A DNA stretch of 56,337 nucleotides from Syntrophus sp. (in: bacteria) (GTDB lineage Bacteria > Desulfobacterota > Syntrophorhabdia > Syntrophorhabdales > Syntrophorhabdaceae). The notes under the pieces were generated by a model, which worked only from the letters and a program-made list of their open reading frames with translations, had not been told where the DNA came from and did not search any database. Made by a program: the position numbers and the translations under genes. The stretch covers positions 1 through 56,337 of the forward strand of contig PNOF01000010.1 of NCBI GenBank assembly GCA_013824645.1. The letters run 5' to 3'. Positions 1 to 9,703 of this stretch are shown one piece after another. Position 1 is the first letter of the stretch; every line of letters begins with the position of its first letter.

Positions 1-420
1 GGAAGCGATAGTATTAGTGGATTTAAACGGGGCGATAAGATCGCCGTGAAGATAACACCATTTGATGGTGAAAAACGAGGAAAGCCGAGGACGCTGACTG
101 TAGACGTGCAAAATACGACACCAAAAGTCTCCGAAAGCAAGGAGCCGAAATATGACGGCAAGATGTTTACGGTGCAGATTAACGCCTCTGATCCTGATGG
201 TGATCCCCTATCGTATGAACTGCTCAGCGGTCCTCAAGGCATGACGATAGATAATAAGAGCGGAATGGTGAATTGGTCGGTAAAAGATAATGATGCTGGT
301 GATCATACGGTAAAGGTAAAAATTTCTGATGGTCACAGGGGAGAGGTTATGTACCAATTGACTGCAACGATACCTAAAGATATTCCCCAGCCTGCAACAG
401 TACCAAAGAAAACTCCCTGA
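1..420 (+). CDS. C-terminal part of an Ig/cadherin-like repeat protein (5' cut by window)
   Basis: The reading frame is open from the first base to the stop at 418-420, so the gene starts outside the window; a GTG at 46 is in frame but is probably internal. The visible 139 residues contain one beta-sandwich-like repeat with DPDGDPLSYEL and the following GMTIDNKSGMVNW, a signature of cadherin-like/He_PIG putative Ig domains found in secreted or surface proteins. The tail is rich in Pro, Lys and Thr. It lies 29 nt before the O-antigen ligase-like gene. Exported or periplasmic location and a structural or binding role are inferred from the fold type only. Confidence 0.7.
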   Translation, partial: GSDSISGFKRGDKIAVKITPFDGEKRGKPRTLTVDVQNTTPKVSESKEPKYDGKMFTVQINASDPDGDPLSYELLSGPQGMTIDNKSGMVNWSVKDNDAGDHTVKVKISDGHRGEVMYQLTATIPKDIPQPATVPKKTP

Positions 421-449
421 TTAATCGGGTTTATTCAATAAATATAACC

Positions 450-2495
450 ATGAAAGAACAATCAAGCATGCGAATCCTGAAATATTTTGTGTTTATCGTA
501 TATTGCAGCGTACCTTTTCTTGGCGGTAATCATCTTCCGCTGCATTATATCACTATCGACCGGTTTTGGATTGAAAATATATTTCTTCTTTCCCTCATTG
601 TTTCAATACTGTTCCTTTTTTTGAACAGAAAAGATGTTGATCCATTAATGTGGAAGGGGTTTTTCTTGTTTTTTATGCCCTTTATGGCAATCAACATTGT
701 CAGCCTTTTCTATACGTGGAATACACTGAGCACCCTGAAGGAAATTAATCTCTTGCTGTGGACCGCAGGGGCCGTTTTTGTCATGTATTTGGTTTCTGAT
801 AAGGATATTGTTGTCAAAGCCCTTGTCTGTGGCGCCTTTTTATCGGCACTCTGCGCGATAATACAATTTACAATATTATACCCGAAACTCATGAATATGG
901 CGGAGTATAGCAAATATGCCTTGATCGTAGGAAGCCAGACAATCCCCTTTTCATCTTTTCTGTATCATAACATCTTCGGAGGATATCTTGCTTCCATCTT
1001 GCCGGTTTCCATCTACTTTGCCATCTTCGAGAAAAAGATAATTTACTCAATCACAACTATCGTCATTCTTGTAGGCTTGGTGCTCACCACCACCAGGATT
1101 GGCCTTGGTTTAGCTGCGTTGGGGATACTTATAACCCTGGCATTTTTGGTAAGGGACCGTAAGACCAAGGATATCCTGTATTTATTGGGGATGGTCCTGG
1201 CGGGGCTATTTATAGCGGTTATATTGATGACTGCTAACAAAAAAGGTGCACCGGATGGTGTTCAGCGGGAAATAAAGTATAAAATGAGTAACATCCATAC
1301 GCAAATCAAAACGCTGAATACGCGGACGGAAATCTGGAAGGTTGGTCTCAAAGCTTTTGTCAATAAACCGATACTTGGCTATGGCGCAGGGACCTTTGAA
1401 TACCCCTATAAGAAATATTTCGATGGTGGTCTCGGCACGAAGTATGCGCACAGCACCGTCATCAAGATCGCGGTGGAACTGGGTATTGTGGGAATCATGT
1501 GCTGGTTTTTCTATCTTGCCGGATGCCTTATCTGGCTGCAAAATATTTTTTGGAGTAGGAAAGATGTTTTTATAGCATTCTCGGTGCTGTCCTTTTTTTT
1601 GTTTGGCATTGTGGACTTTTCATTTGATACCCCGGCCCATGTCATTACCTTTTTTCTCCTGACCGGGTCGCTGAGTCAATTTAGTGCCGAACGAAACCTG
1701 TCTTGCGAAAAACAAAAAAAGAAGAAATTAATCCGTTATGGTATTTTTGTTTCTGTTATTGTATTGTGTATGTTTTCCTTCTATTTTACCACAAAAGTAA
1801 ACCTTTCCAAAAAGGCCCTGGAGAACGGTGCTGCCATGGAGGAGAATGGTTTTCCTCTTATTGGGGTATATAATGCTTATGAAGATGCCATAGAAAAAAT
1901 GCCCCTCAACAATGAAGGATACATCAAGGCAACGGGAGCACTGGTGGCCCTCTTTAACACCGATAAAGACATGGCAGGAAAGGAAGCAACAAAAACAATG
2001 CTCTCAAGTCATTTAAGAAAAATGGAAGGGACAAAGGATAATGATTCTGAGTTGTTTTATACTATCGGCATAGGGTATGGGGCCCTTGGAAACAATGAAA
2101 GGGCTGAATATTACCTCAATAAAGCACTTTTTTATTTGCCGTCATCATCGTATTATGTTTTGGGTCTGGCGGAATATTATTTCAATCTCGGGGATTACAG
2201 GAAGGTAAAACGGACCATCAAGTCTTTTGCCCCTTACATAAATAACTATGAAACTCTACGTAATCCGAATGGTTTTTTTGTTTATAAGATGAAAGATCTT
2301 GAAGTTGAAATGGAGTTCAGAGCGGGGAATACAAGCAATGCCCTGGCTCTGGCGCGCGACAATCTTAAGGATGCGGAACGTGAGAGATTTGTCATTTCAA
2401 GTGCGAGGGCCAGGGGGTTAGTCAGGAAAGAATTTGTACTGAATCATCTGCAGGAGCGAGTCGATGAGATAAAATCGCGAGGCGCTAAGGATTGA
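450..2495 (+). CDS. O-antigen ligase/polymerase (WaaL/Wzy family) with C-terminal TPR domain
   Basis: A 681-residue inner-membrane protein with about ten to twelve hydrophobic segments over residues 8-460. The Wzy_C/WaaL periplasmic-loop signature is visible around residues 309-345 (LGYGAGTFEYPYKKYF, then AHSTVIKIAVELG). After the last membrane segment (about 430-450) comes a ~230-residue soluble tail with helical pairs such as ELFYTIGIGYGALGNNERA, read as tetratricopeptide repeats. Family members join O-antigen to lipid A core or polymerise repeat units; because the next genes encode an ABC exporter, a ligase role is more likely than a Wzy role (inference). The start at 450 lacks a clear ribosome binding site; an ATG at 468 is an alternative. 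Confidence 0.82.
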   Translation: MKEQSSMRILKYFVFIVYCSVPFLGGNHLPLHYITIDRFWIENIFLLSLIVSILFLFLNRKDVDPLMWKGFFLFFMPFMAINIVSLFYTWNTLSTLKEINLLLWTAGAVFVMYLVSDKDIVVKALVCGAFLSALCAIIQFTILYPKLMNMAEYSKYALIVGSQTIPFSSFLYHNIFGGYLASILPVSIYFAIFEKKIIYSITTIVILVGLVLTTTRIGLGLAALGILITLAFLVRDRKTKDILYLLGMVLAGLFIAVILMTANKKGAPDGVQREIKYKMSNIHTQIKTLNTRTEIWKVGLKAFVNKPILGYGAGTFEYPYKKYFDGGLGTKYAHSTVIKIAVELGIVGIMCWFFYLAGCLIWLQNIFWSRKDVFIAFSVLSFFLFGIVDFSFDTPAHVITFFLLTGSLSQFSAERNLSCEKQKKKKLIRYGIFVSVIVLCMFSFYFTTKVNLSKKALENGAAMEENGFPLIGVYNAYEDAIEKMPLNNEGYIKATGALVALFNTDKDMAGKEATKTMLSSHLRKMEGTKDNDSELFYTIGIGYGALGNNERAEYYLNKALFYLPSSSYYVLGLAEYYFNLGDYRKVKRTIKSFAPYINNYETLRNPNGFFVYKMKDLEVEMEFRAGNTSNALALARDNLKDAERERFVISSARARGLVRKEFVLNHLQERVDEIKSRGAKD

Positions 2496-2686
2496 TATGC
2501 TCAGTACGTATTTTTAATATCCCGGCTTGATGCGCCAAAAGTTTGGCAAAGGATAAAGCTGATCAGTATTGTTATAAACAATTCATTATGTTATAAGTCA
2601 CATATTAAGACATTACTCTATCAATAGGATCGATGCGGAATTAATTTGAGGTGGTAACCCGTTGCCTGATATACTAACAATCGCAA

Positions 2687-3466
2687 ATGGATTCTAAACT
2701 AAAACGAAAGCTTCAATATTATTTTGACCTTATCCTCGTGTTAACACAAAAAGAGTTAAAGGTCAGGTACAAAAACAGTGTATTGGGCTATTTATGGTCA
2801 GTAGCGCATCCCTTAGCATTTGCGCTAGTGTTTTTTATTGCATTTAAGGTAGTTGTCAAAATTCAGATTGAGGACTACGCGCTTTTTCTTATTGCCGGTC
2901 TTTTTCCATGGCAGTGGTTTGCTAATTCGGTGAATGCCTCGCCGATGATTTTGCTTGGTAATGCTTCAATTATCAAGAAAGTAGGCTTTCCGAGATATTT
3001 TATAATACTTACCCAAGTTATTCAGGATATGATTCACTTTTTGTTAGCCATACCGGTAATAATTCTTTTTCTTTTTCTTTATCATAAGACGCCCTATTTA
3101 TCTTGGTTGTATGGTATACCGGTTTTGCTTACGGCGCAATTCTTTATTATATATGGTATATGTCTTATCGTAGCCTCGACGAATCTTTTCTTTCGAGACC
3201 TTGAGCGGCTTACAATACTTTCTACAATGTTGCTCTTCTATTTTACTCCAGTGTTTTTTGACGAAGCAATGATCCCTCGGCAATATCAGAACTTTCTGTA
3301 TCTGAATCCATTGTCGCTTCTGATAGTAAATTGGCGAATGCTTTTTTTATCAGGAAAGATCAACGCACTATATCTTTTAGGAAGCTACAGTTACGCGGGT
3401 TTCATATTTTTGATCGGTTACATGGTATATAGAAAATTGTCATGGAAGTTTGCAGAGGTATTATGA
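2687..3466 (+). CDS. wzm: Polysaccharide ABC exporter, permease (Wzm/TagG family)
   Basis: A 259-residue integral membrane protein of the ABC-2 exporter type. The N-terminal cytoplasmic stretch QKELKVRYKNSVLGYLWSVA is the characteristic Wzm/TagG/KpsM amphipathic segment, followed by six hydrophobic segments; the FPWQWFANSVN region is also typical. With the ATPase that follows, it should export undecaprenyl-linked polysaccharide across the inner membrane. It overlaps the ATPase gene by 4 nt (ATGA). No Shine-Dalgarno sequence is obvious before the ATG, and a 191-bp noncoding stretch with no clear motif precedes it. Family assignment is firm; the exact substrate is unknown. Confidence 0.9.
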   Translation: MDSKLKRKLQYYFDLILVLTQKELKVRYKNSVLGYLWSVAHPLAFALVFFIAFKVVVKIQIEDYALFLIAGLFPWQWFANSVNASPMILLGNASIIKKVGFPRYFIILTQVIQDMIHFLLAIPVIILFLFLYHKTPYLSWLYGIPVLLTAQFFIIYGICLIVASTNLFFRDLERLTILSTMLLFYFTPVFFDEAMIPRQYQNFLYLNPLSLLIVNWRMLFLSGKINALYLLGSYSYAGFIFLIGYMVYRKLSWKFAEVL

Positions 3467-4203
3467 TCAATGCTGCTGTGGTTTTTGATAAGGTTAGTAA
3501 AAGCTATCCGATGTATCATCACATAACGGGAGGTATTAAAAACCTTATTTTTCATTTGCCTCAAGGTATACGATCAATAAAAAGAACGCGTTACGAAGTA
3601 TTTCATGAGCTTTCTTTTGAAATAAAAAAAGGTGAAACTTTTGGTATTATTGGAAGAAATGGTGTTGGAAAGAGCACCATATTAGGGCTTATCGCAGGGG
3701 TACTGAGACAGTCTCAGGGTACCATTGTGGTCAATGGCAGGATTTCCCCCCTTCTGGAGCTTGGCGCCGGATTTCATCCTGATCTTTCCGGGAGAGAAAA
3801 TATTATATTGAATGGTGTCCTGATGGGTTTGACGCGAGAGGAGATCTTCAAAAGAGTAAATGATATTATTATGTTTTCCGGGCTCGACCAATTTATTGAT
3901 CAGCCAGTACGTGTGTATTCCAGCGGTATGCTCACGCGGCTGGGTTTTTCCGTGGTGGCGCATTTAGAACCCGAGATCCTACTTATTGATGAAATTCTTG
4001 CGGTCGGCGACATTGATTTCCAAAAGAAATGTTTGGAAAGGATGGCAGAATTCAAGAAAAATAATGTGACAATCATTTTTGTCTCTCATTCTATGCTGAA
4101 CGTGGAACGTATCTGCGACCGAGTTATGTGGATGGAAAGCTGTACTCAAAAAATGATTGGTTCAACGAATATCGTGGTGAAGGCATACAAAGAGCATGAA
4201 TAG
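3463..4203 (+). CDS. wzt: Polysaccharide ABC exporter, ATP-binding protein (Wzt/TagH family, short form)
   Basis: ATPase of the O-antigen exporter. Walker A is GRNGVGKST, the signature is SSGMLTRLGFS and Walker B is EILLIDEILAVGD, the usual Wzt/TagH pattern. I chose the ATG at 3463, which overlaps the permease stop as ATGA and follows GAGGT, rather than the in-frame ATG at 3442 inside the permease gene. The protein is about 246 residues and ends soon after the nucleotide-binding domain, so it lacks the C-terminal carbohydrate-binding domain that some Wzt proteins (for example those of E. coli O8/O9a) use to recognise a capped chain end. It overlaps the next gene by 8 nt. Confidence 0.9.
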   Translation: MINAAVVFDKVSKSYPMYHHITGGIKNLIFHLPQGIRSIKRTRYEVFHELSFEIKKGETFGIIGRNGVGKSTILGLIAGVLRQSQGTIVVNGRISPLLELGAGFHPDLSGRENIILNGVLMGLTREEIFKRVNDIIMFSGLDQFIDQPVRVYSSGMLTRLGFSVVAHLEPEILLIDEILAVGDIDFQKKCLERMAEFKKNNVTIIFVSHSMLNVERICDRVMWMESCTQKMIGSTNIVVKAYKEHE

Positions 4204-7200
4204 CAAGGTAAATCCGCCAGATATGAATCGGAAAATTATGGAATCTGATAGTTTCAGATATGATGAAAAAAATGATTTGTACTTTCATGGCAATTCGGAA
4301 GAAATCAATTACGCCGATGGTTCTGAAGCTTACCTTATAGACGTATTTCAACAAGTAGACGGTACAGATATCTATTCAGAGGAATTACAAAAAAAAATAC
4401 ATGATTGGCCTTCGAGATACCGTTTATCTTACCTTCGCGCAAATTTGTTTGAGGCAGTAAAAAGTATTTTCAAAAAGACTTGGACTGTGCTTGAGTTAGG
4501 CGCGGGTACCGGTGCAATAACCGCTTGGCTTGCCTCAAATTGTACTCATGTTGATGCTGTCGAAGGTTCTGTAAATAGAGCAAAGGCTTTGAGATTAAGA
4601 ACGAAAGGAATGAAGAACGTACGTGTCATAGTGGGTGATATAACGAATATGGTTTTCCCGAGGAAGTATGACCTGATTACGCTTGTTGGTGTTCTTGAAT
4701 ATATTCCCTATTATTGCTCAGATAGAAATTCTCAGGATACATGTGTTAATTTCATAGCTAAGCTCCGGGCATACTTGAACGATGATGGGGTGCTATTGAT
4801 CGCCACTGAAAATAAGCTGGGCGCTAAGTATCTTTCCGGATGTGCGGAAGATCATAACAATAAGTTATTCTCCGGGATTATGGATTATCCGGAGAAATCA
4901 CCTGTTACATTTAGCAGAAATGAGCTCGGAGATATTCTTCAGCGCGCCTGCTTTCCACATCATATCTTTTATCATTTATTCCCAGACTACAAACTAACAA
5001 AGGTTCTCTACAAGGAAGAGACTGATCGATCCAATACCATGATGTCCGGATGGATAAGAGGAATTTTTGAAGACTATTCAGGTCAAAGGGAATACCTGTT
5101 TTGTGATTCGCTTTTTATCGAAACAATAGTTAAGGCGCGCTTATTACATCATTTTTCAAATTCGTTTATGATATTGTGCTCACCCTCCGAGAAAGTGGAT
5201 TTAAAGACAGACTGGCTGATTCAAAAGTTTTCGAATCACGAACACATTAATCCTGTCTTTCATCACACCTCATCGCTTGAGATGAGGGAGGGAAGGATTA
5301 ATATTGTAAGAAAACCTTTCGGCAGAGGGAGACATAGTGTTGATTATGAAAACGTAAGGTATACATTGACGCCATACGAAACATTTGTTGAGGGGCAGAT
5401 TCTCATAACGGAAGCATACAAAAAAGTATTTATAGCCGATGGCTACCTGTCGTTAGCTAGACTATTGACTCAGGTGCTAAAGGGTTTGATAGAAAATTAT
5501 TCTGACGGGACATTCGATCAGGACGGTTATCACATAATTGATGGACATGCCATCGACTATTGTTTTTGGAATTTAATTCAAAGCGATGACCAAAAATTCC
5601 ACTTTATCGATAAAAAATGGCAGTACAAAAAACAATTGACATCTGATTATATTGCATTTAGAAATCTGTATTATCTCTATTATGATTTAGCTCCTTTCAT
5701 AACGGAAGAAAACTCGCAAGTTTTTGTGATGAATGTTATGAACAGGATATATCCGCATTATAGTATTGAACGATATTTTCAGAACCTTGCTTTGGAGTCT
5801 GCTTTCCAGAGTGATATTGCTTCTACTGAGGCTCGATCCATTAACAATGTTACAGGAATAAGCAAAAAGGCATACAGAACCTATATGGATACTCTTGAAG
5901 GGAAATATGAACAAAACGAAGCAGTTTTAAGAAGCATATATGCTTCTTATGGATGGAAGCTTTTGCAGAAGTATTACAGAATGAGAGACAGATATTTCCC
6001 TTTAGTCCACAGATGGAGGTCAACGTTCGAACTTATCGGAAAGGCTCATGTGGTTGTCAATAAGATGAATATTCGCAAATCATTATCTTATATTGCGAAA
6101 TATGGGTTGAGAAATTTTATGCACAGAGCAAAAGAGAATATTGTTTTAGATTCGCTTTACCAGGAATGGTTGCAAAAGATGATATTAAAGCAGGAAGAAA
6201 TTCAAGCGCAAAGGGACACAAAATTCTTGCTGGAACCAGAGGTCAGCATAGTTGTACCAGTGTATAATACCAGAAAAGAATTTTTGGAGGGCATGATTGA
6301 GTCAGTGATAGCTCAAACATACCCCAAATGGGAATTGTGTATTGCAGACGGTTGTAGCGAGGAAGCCTACATTAAAGAAATACTGACTAAATATTCCTTG
6401 AATGACAAACGGATTAAAGTCCGGTTTTTAAATCAAAACAAAGGGATAGCCGGTAACTCCAACGAAGCGATAGCGCTTTCGTCTGGCAGCTATATCACTT
6501 TCTTGGACCACGATGATTTATTGCCTCAACATGCCCTTTTCGAGGCCGTGCGAACCATCAACGAAAATCCGGGAGCCGATTTTATTTACTCTGATGAAGA
6601 TAAAATTACTGAAGACGGAAGTATAAGGGTTGACCCCCATTTCAAACCAGACTGGAGTCCGGACACTTTGAAGAGCTATAACTATATCGCACACCTGACT
6701 GTTATCAAGAAGGATTTGATTGATGAAATAGGATGGTTCCAGACGGGGTACGATGGCAGTCAGGACTACGATTTGTTTCTCAGGGCCACTGAGCATGCCC
6801 GTCGAATTGTACATATCTCTAAGATTCTTTATCATTGGAGAATTATTGAAGGTTCTACTGCTTTCAATCCGGTTGAAAAGCCATATACCCAGGTTGCGGG
6901 CAAGAGGGCTTTGGAAGATCATATGAATAGATTAGGGATAGAGGGAAAGGTGGAAGATGGCCTTTTTGCGAATAGTTATAGAATCAAATACAAACTTAAT
7001 CGATTGCCGTTAATATCTGTAATTATTCCGAACAGGGATAATGCACAGGAATTGGCCAAGTGCATCGAATCAATTACAGTTAGGTCAACATACAGGAATA
7101 TTGAAATTATTATTATGGAAAATGGCAGCAAGGATGATCGGACTTTTGATTTATACAGGAGGCTTGAGAATATAAACAATGTCAAAATATTTACATGGAA

Positions 7201-7831
7201 CAAACCCTTTAATTATTCACAAATCAATAATGATGGGGTGAGGCATGCAAAAGGAGAAATGCTTCTCTTTCTCAATAATGATGTAGAAGCTATTAACCCG
7301 GATTGGATCGACAACATGGTCCAGCATGCGGTTTGCGAAAAAGTTGGCTGCGTCGGCGCTAAACTTTATTATAAAAATAACACCGTGCAACATGCTGGGA
7401 TAGTTGTTGGATTGTGCGGGATAGCTGGTCATCCGTTTAAGGGTTTTCCGCGAGGCTCACACGGGCATAAGGGTAGGCTTAATGTGATACAAAACATAAG
7501 TGCTGTAACAGGAGCCTGTTTGATGATGCGAAAAAATGTGTTTGATGAGGTAGGTGGTTTTGATGAGGGGTACCCATTGGCATTTAATGATGTCGATTTG
7601 TGTATGAAGGTAAGACAACATGAATATCTGATAATCTATACTCCCTATGCAGAGTTATACCATTATGAATCAAAGACAAGAGGCCTTGAAGATACTACTG
7701 AGAAAATCAGGAGATTTACTATGGAAATGGAGCTGTTCAGGGCGAAGTGGTCTTCTGAATTGAAAAAGGGAGATCCGTACTATAATAGCAATCTCAGTCT
7801 CAGCAGGGAAGACTTTGCTCCAGATGTGTGA
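4196..7831 (+). CDS. Multidomain methyltransferase / kinase-like / double GT2 glycosyltransferase
   Basis: A 1211-residue cytoplasmic polysaccharide enzyme. Residues ~85-210 form a SAM methyltransferase (motif I VLELGAGTGAITAWLA at ~98). Residues ~360-490 look kinase-like: IDYCFWNLIQSDDQ followed by FHFIDKKW resembles an atypical kinase Asn and Asp-x-x pair. A helical stretch (about 560-650) leads to two tandem GT-A domains: GT2 no. 1 from ~680 (VSIVVPVYNT, DxD-type FLDHDDLL near 769) and GT2 no. 2 from ~937 (LISVIIPNRDN, LFLNNDVEA near 1024). The N-terminal pair recalls WbdD, the methyltransferase/kinase that caps O8/O9a chains; here it is joined to two transferases. It overlaps its neighbours by 8 nt each. 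The GT and methyltransferase calls are firm; the kinase-like domain is an inference. Confidence 0.85.
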   Translation: MNSKVNPPDMNRKIMESDSFRYDEKNDLYFHGNSEEINYADGSEAYLIDVFQQVDGTDIYSEELQKKIHDWPSRYRLSYLRANLFEAVKSIFKKTWTVLELGAGTGAITAWLASNCTHVDAVEGSVNRAKALRLRTKGMKNVRVIVGDITNMVFPRKYDLITLVGVLEYIPYYCSDRNSQDTCVNFIAKLRAYLNDDGVLLIATENKLGAKYLSGCAEDHNNKLFSGIMDYPEKSPVTFSRNELGDILQRACFPHHIFYHLFPDYKLTKVLYKEETDRSNTMMSGWIRGIFEDYSGQREYLFCDSLFIETIVKARLLHHFSNSFMILCSPSEKVDLKTDWLIQKFSNHEHINPVFHHTSSLEMREGRINIVRKPFGRGRHSVDYENVRYTLTPYETFVEGQILITEAYKKVFIADGYLSLARLLTQVLKGLIENYSDGTFDQDGYHIIDGHAIDYCFWNLIQSDDQKFHFIDKKWQYKKQLTSDYIAFRNLYYLYYDLAPFITEENSQVFVMNVMNRIYPHYSIERYFQNLALESAFQSDIASTEARSINNVTGISKKAYRTYMDTLEGKYEQNEAVLRSIYASYGWKLLQKYYRMRDRYFPLVHRWRSTFELIGKAHVVVNKMNIRKSLSYIAKYGLRNFMHRAKENIVLDSLYQEWLQKMILKQEEIQAQRDTKFLLEPEVSIVVPVYNTRKEFLEGMIESVIAQTYPKWELCIADGCSEEAYIKEILTKYSLNDKRIKVRFLNQNKGIAGNSNEAIALSSGSYITFLDHDDLLPQHALFEAVRTINENPGADFIYSDEDKITEDGSIRVDPHFKPDWSPDTLKSYNYIAHLTVIKKDLIDEIGWFQTGYDGSQDYDLFLRATEHARRIVHISKILYHWRIIEGSTAFNPVEKPYTQVAGKRALEDHMNRLGIEGKVEDGLFANSYRIKYKLNRLPLISVIIPNRDNAQELAKCIESITVRSTYRNIEIIIMENGSKDDRTFDLYRRLENINNVKIFTWNKPFNYSQINNDGVRHAKGEMLLFLNNDVEAINPDWIDNMVQHAVCEKVGCVGAKLYYKNNTVQHAGIVVGLCGIAGHPFKGFPRGSHGHKGRLNVIQNISAVTGACLMMRKNVFDEVGGFDEGYPLAFNDVDLCMKVRQHEYLIIYTPYAELYHYESKTRGLEDTTEKIRRFTMEMELFRAKWSSELKKGDPYYNSNLSLSREDFAPDV

Positions 7832-8828
7832 TGTTAGCATAATCGTCGTTAACTATAATAAAAGAGACTTGCTTGAAGTGTGCTTAAAAAGTTTATTTTT
7901 CCAAAGCTTCAGTGATTTTGAAATTATTATTGTTGATAACGGTTCAACTGATGGATCGGTGGAAAAAATAGGTGAGTACGCGAAGGCCTCGCTTCCTCCA
8001 CTCTCCATCAAGCCGGTCTACCTGCAATGCAACGCCGGTTTTGCTCGCGGCAATGCAGAAGGAATACGATATGCCCACGGGAAATATGTGGCGCTTCTTA
8101 ATAATGATACTGAAGCTGACGAAAAATGGCTTGAAGAACTTGTCAGCGTAATGGAAGAAAATGAAAATATTGGGATTTGCGCATCGAAACTTATTCAGTA
8201 TAATGCTGAAACTATAGACAGCGCCGGTGATGGTTTCGCACGATCGCTTCAAGGATTCAAGAGAGGTGAGGGGAAAACATGTAGGGAGATGAATAATCGG
8301 GAATATGTTTTTGGCGCTTGCGCAGGTGCGGCGTTGTATCGCCGTAAAATGTTTGATGATATAGGTTTTTTTGATGAAGATTTTTTTTTGATACACGAAG
8401 ATACCGATCTTAATTTCAGGGCTCAACTTGCAGGATGGAAGGTATTGTATGTCCCGACTGCATTAGTCTATCACAAAGTGAGGTCATCAATAGTAGATAT
8501 GAGCGACATGGCAATATATTACACAATAAGGAACAGAGAGTTCGTGCGCATTAAAAATGTGCCTGTTGGAATATTTGTGAGATGTTTACCTGAGTTTGTC
8601 CTGGGAATGATGATGGAATTCCTTTATTTCGCTGTTAAACATGGTAAAATCAGATTGTACTGTAAGGCAAAATACGATGCATTGAAGGTTTTTAGAAAAA
8701 TGATGATAAAAAGAAAGCTCATTATGAAAAAAAAACGTGTTACCAATCAATACATGTATAACCTCATGATGCCCTTATGGAATAAAGAACTATTAAGCGC
8801 AAAAATAAGAAAGATAGTAAATGGTTAG
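7824..8828 (+). CDS. GT2 family glycosyltransferase (rhamnosyltransferase-like)
   Basis: A ~334-residue GT-A glycosyltransferase. The N terminus VSIIVVNYNKRDLLEVCLKS and the IVDNGSTDGS segment bind the nucleotide sugar; ALLNNDTEAD carries the metal-binding acidic motif, and FFDEDFFLIHEDTDLNFRA is the typical acceptor-side/catalytic region of rhamnosyltransferase-like GT2 enzymes. An ATG at 7824 overlaps the upstream stop by 8 nt and is preferred over an in-frame TTG at 7815. The C-terminal ~60 residues are strongly basic, which suggests membrane-surface association. It overlaps the next glycosyltransferase by 8 nt. Sugar specificity cannot be read from the sequence. Confidence 0.88.
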   Translation: MCDVSIIVVNYNKRDLLEVCLKSLFFQSFSDFEIIIVDNGSTDGSVEKIGEYAKASLPPLSIKPVYLQCNAGFARGNAEGIRYAHGKYVALLNNDTEADEKWLEELVSVMEENENIGICASKLIQYNAETIDSAGDGFARSLQGFKRGEGKTCREMNNREYVFGACAGAALYRRKMFDDIGFFDEDFFLIHEDTDLNFRAQLAGWKVLYVPTALVYHKVRSSIVDMSDMAIYYTIRNREFVRIKNVPVGIFVRCLPEFVLGMMMEFLYFAVKHGKIRLYCKAKYDALKVFRKMMIKRKLIMKKKRVTNQYMYNLMMPLWNKELLSAKIRKIVNG

Positions 8829-9702
8829 TGTAATTATTCCTACTTACAAAGCAGGCAATGTTCTTGATTACCTGTTACTGTCACTGAATAAACAGACAAT
8901 CGATATGGAGGTGATTGTCGTCGATTCTTCATCGACGGACAATACAGGGACAATTGCGAAAGATCACAACATAAAGTTCATCAGCATTGACAAAAAAGCT
9001 TTTAACCATGGAGCTACGAGAAATGCGGCAACTCTCCATGCTAAAGGCGATATACTTGTTTTTATGACACAAGACGCCCTCCCGTTAGACCAATTTTGTA
9101 TTGAAACGCTCATAAAGCCCCTTCAAACGGAATCCATTGCAGCTGTTTATGGCCAGCAAATTCCGAAAAATGATGCATCACCCACTGAAAAATTTGCGAG
9201 GTATTTTAACTATCCTGAGCACCCAATAATTAAAGGGCGCGAACATATTCCTGAAATGGGCATTAAGACTTTTTTTTTCAGCAATGTCTTCTCAGCAATA
9301 AGGAGAAAAGAGTTTGAGGAAATAGGGGGATTTCCGGAAAACGTCATAATGTTTGAAGATATGTTGTTCGCGGCAAAGTTAATGATGAATGGATACAAAA
9401 TAGCTTATGTGCCGGAAGCAAAAGTGATACATTCCCATAATTATTCATTGGCGCAACAATTGCTAAGATATTATCAGGCAGGTGTTTCATTTAAGAAAAA
9501 CCCATGGTTCATGGATTATGCGGGATCAAACAAGGAAGGAATTGCCTTCTTGAGAGAGGAAATGAAGTTCTTGTTTAAAGAAAAAGAGTATGCGTGGATA
9601 CCTTGTGCAGTTCTTGAGGCCATGTTTAAATATATGGGCTATAAAATGGGATTAAATCACGATAAGTTCCCTCGTTTTCTGAATAAAAGGACAATCCCCT
9701 AA
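8821..9702 (+). CDS. GT2 family glycosyltransferase (RfbF/RgpB-like rhamnosyltransferase)
   Basis: A 293-residue GT2 enzyme. MVSVIIPTYKAGNVLDYLL opens the Rossmann-like fold, VVDSSSTDNT holds the UDP/dTDP-sugar site, and FNHGATRNAA followed by FMTQDALP is the pattern usual in bacterial rhamnosyltransferases of this subfamily. FEDMLFAAKLMMNGY supplies the likely catalytic acidic residue. The start ATG overlaps the previous gene by 8 nt, so translation is probably coupled. It is expected to work on an undecaprenyl-linked glycan at the cytoplasmic face of the inner membrane. Donor sugar is inferred, not proven. Confidence 0.87.
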   Translation: MVSVIIPTYKAGNVLDYLLLSLNKQTIDMEVIVVDSSSTDNTGTIAKDHNIKFISIDKKAFNHGATRNAATLHAKGDILVFMTQDALPLDQFCIETLIKPLQTESIAAVYGQQIPKNDASPTEKFARYFNYPEHPIIKGREHIPEMGIKTFFFSNVFSAIRRKEFEEIGGFPENVIMFEDMLFAAKLMMNGYKIAYVPEAKVIHSHNYSLAQQLLRYYQAGVSFKKNPWFMDYAGSNKEGIAFLREEMKFLFKEKEYAWIPCAVLEAMFKYMGYKMGLNHDKFPRFLNKRTIP

Positions 9703-9703
9703 G

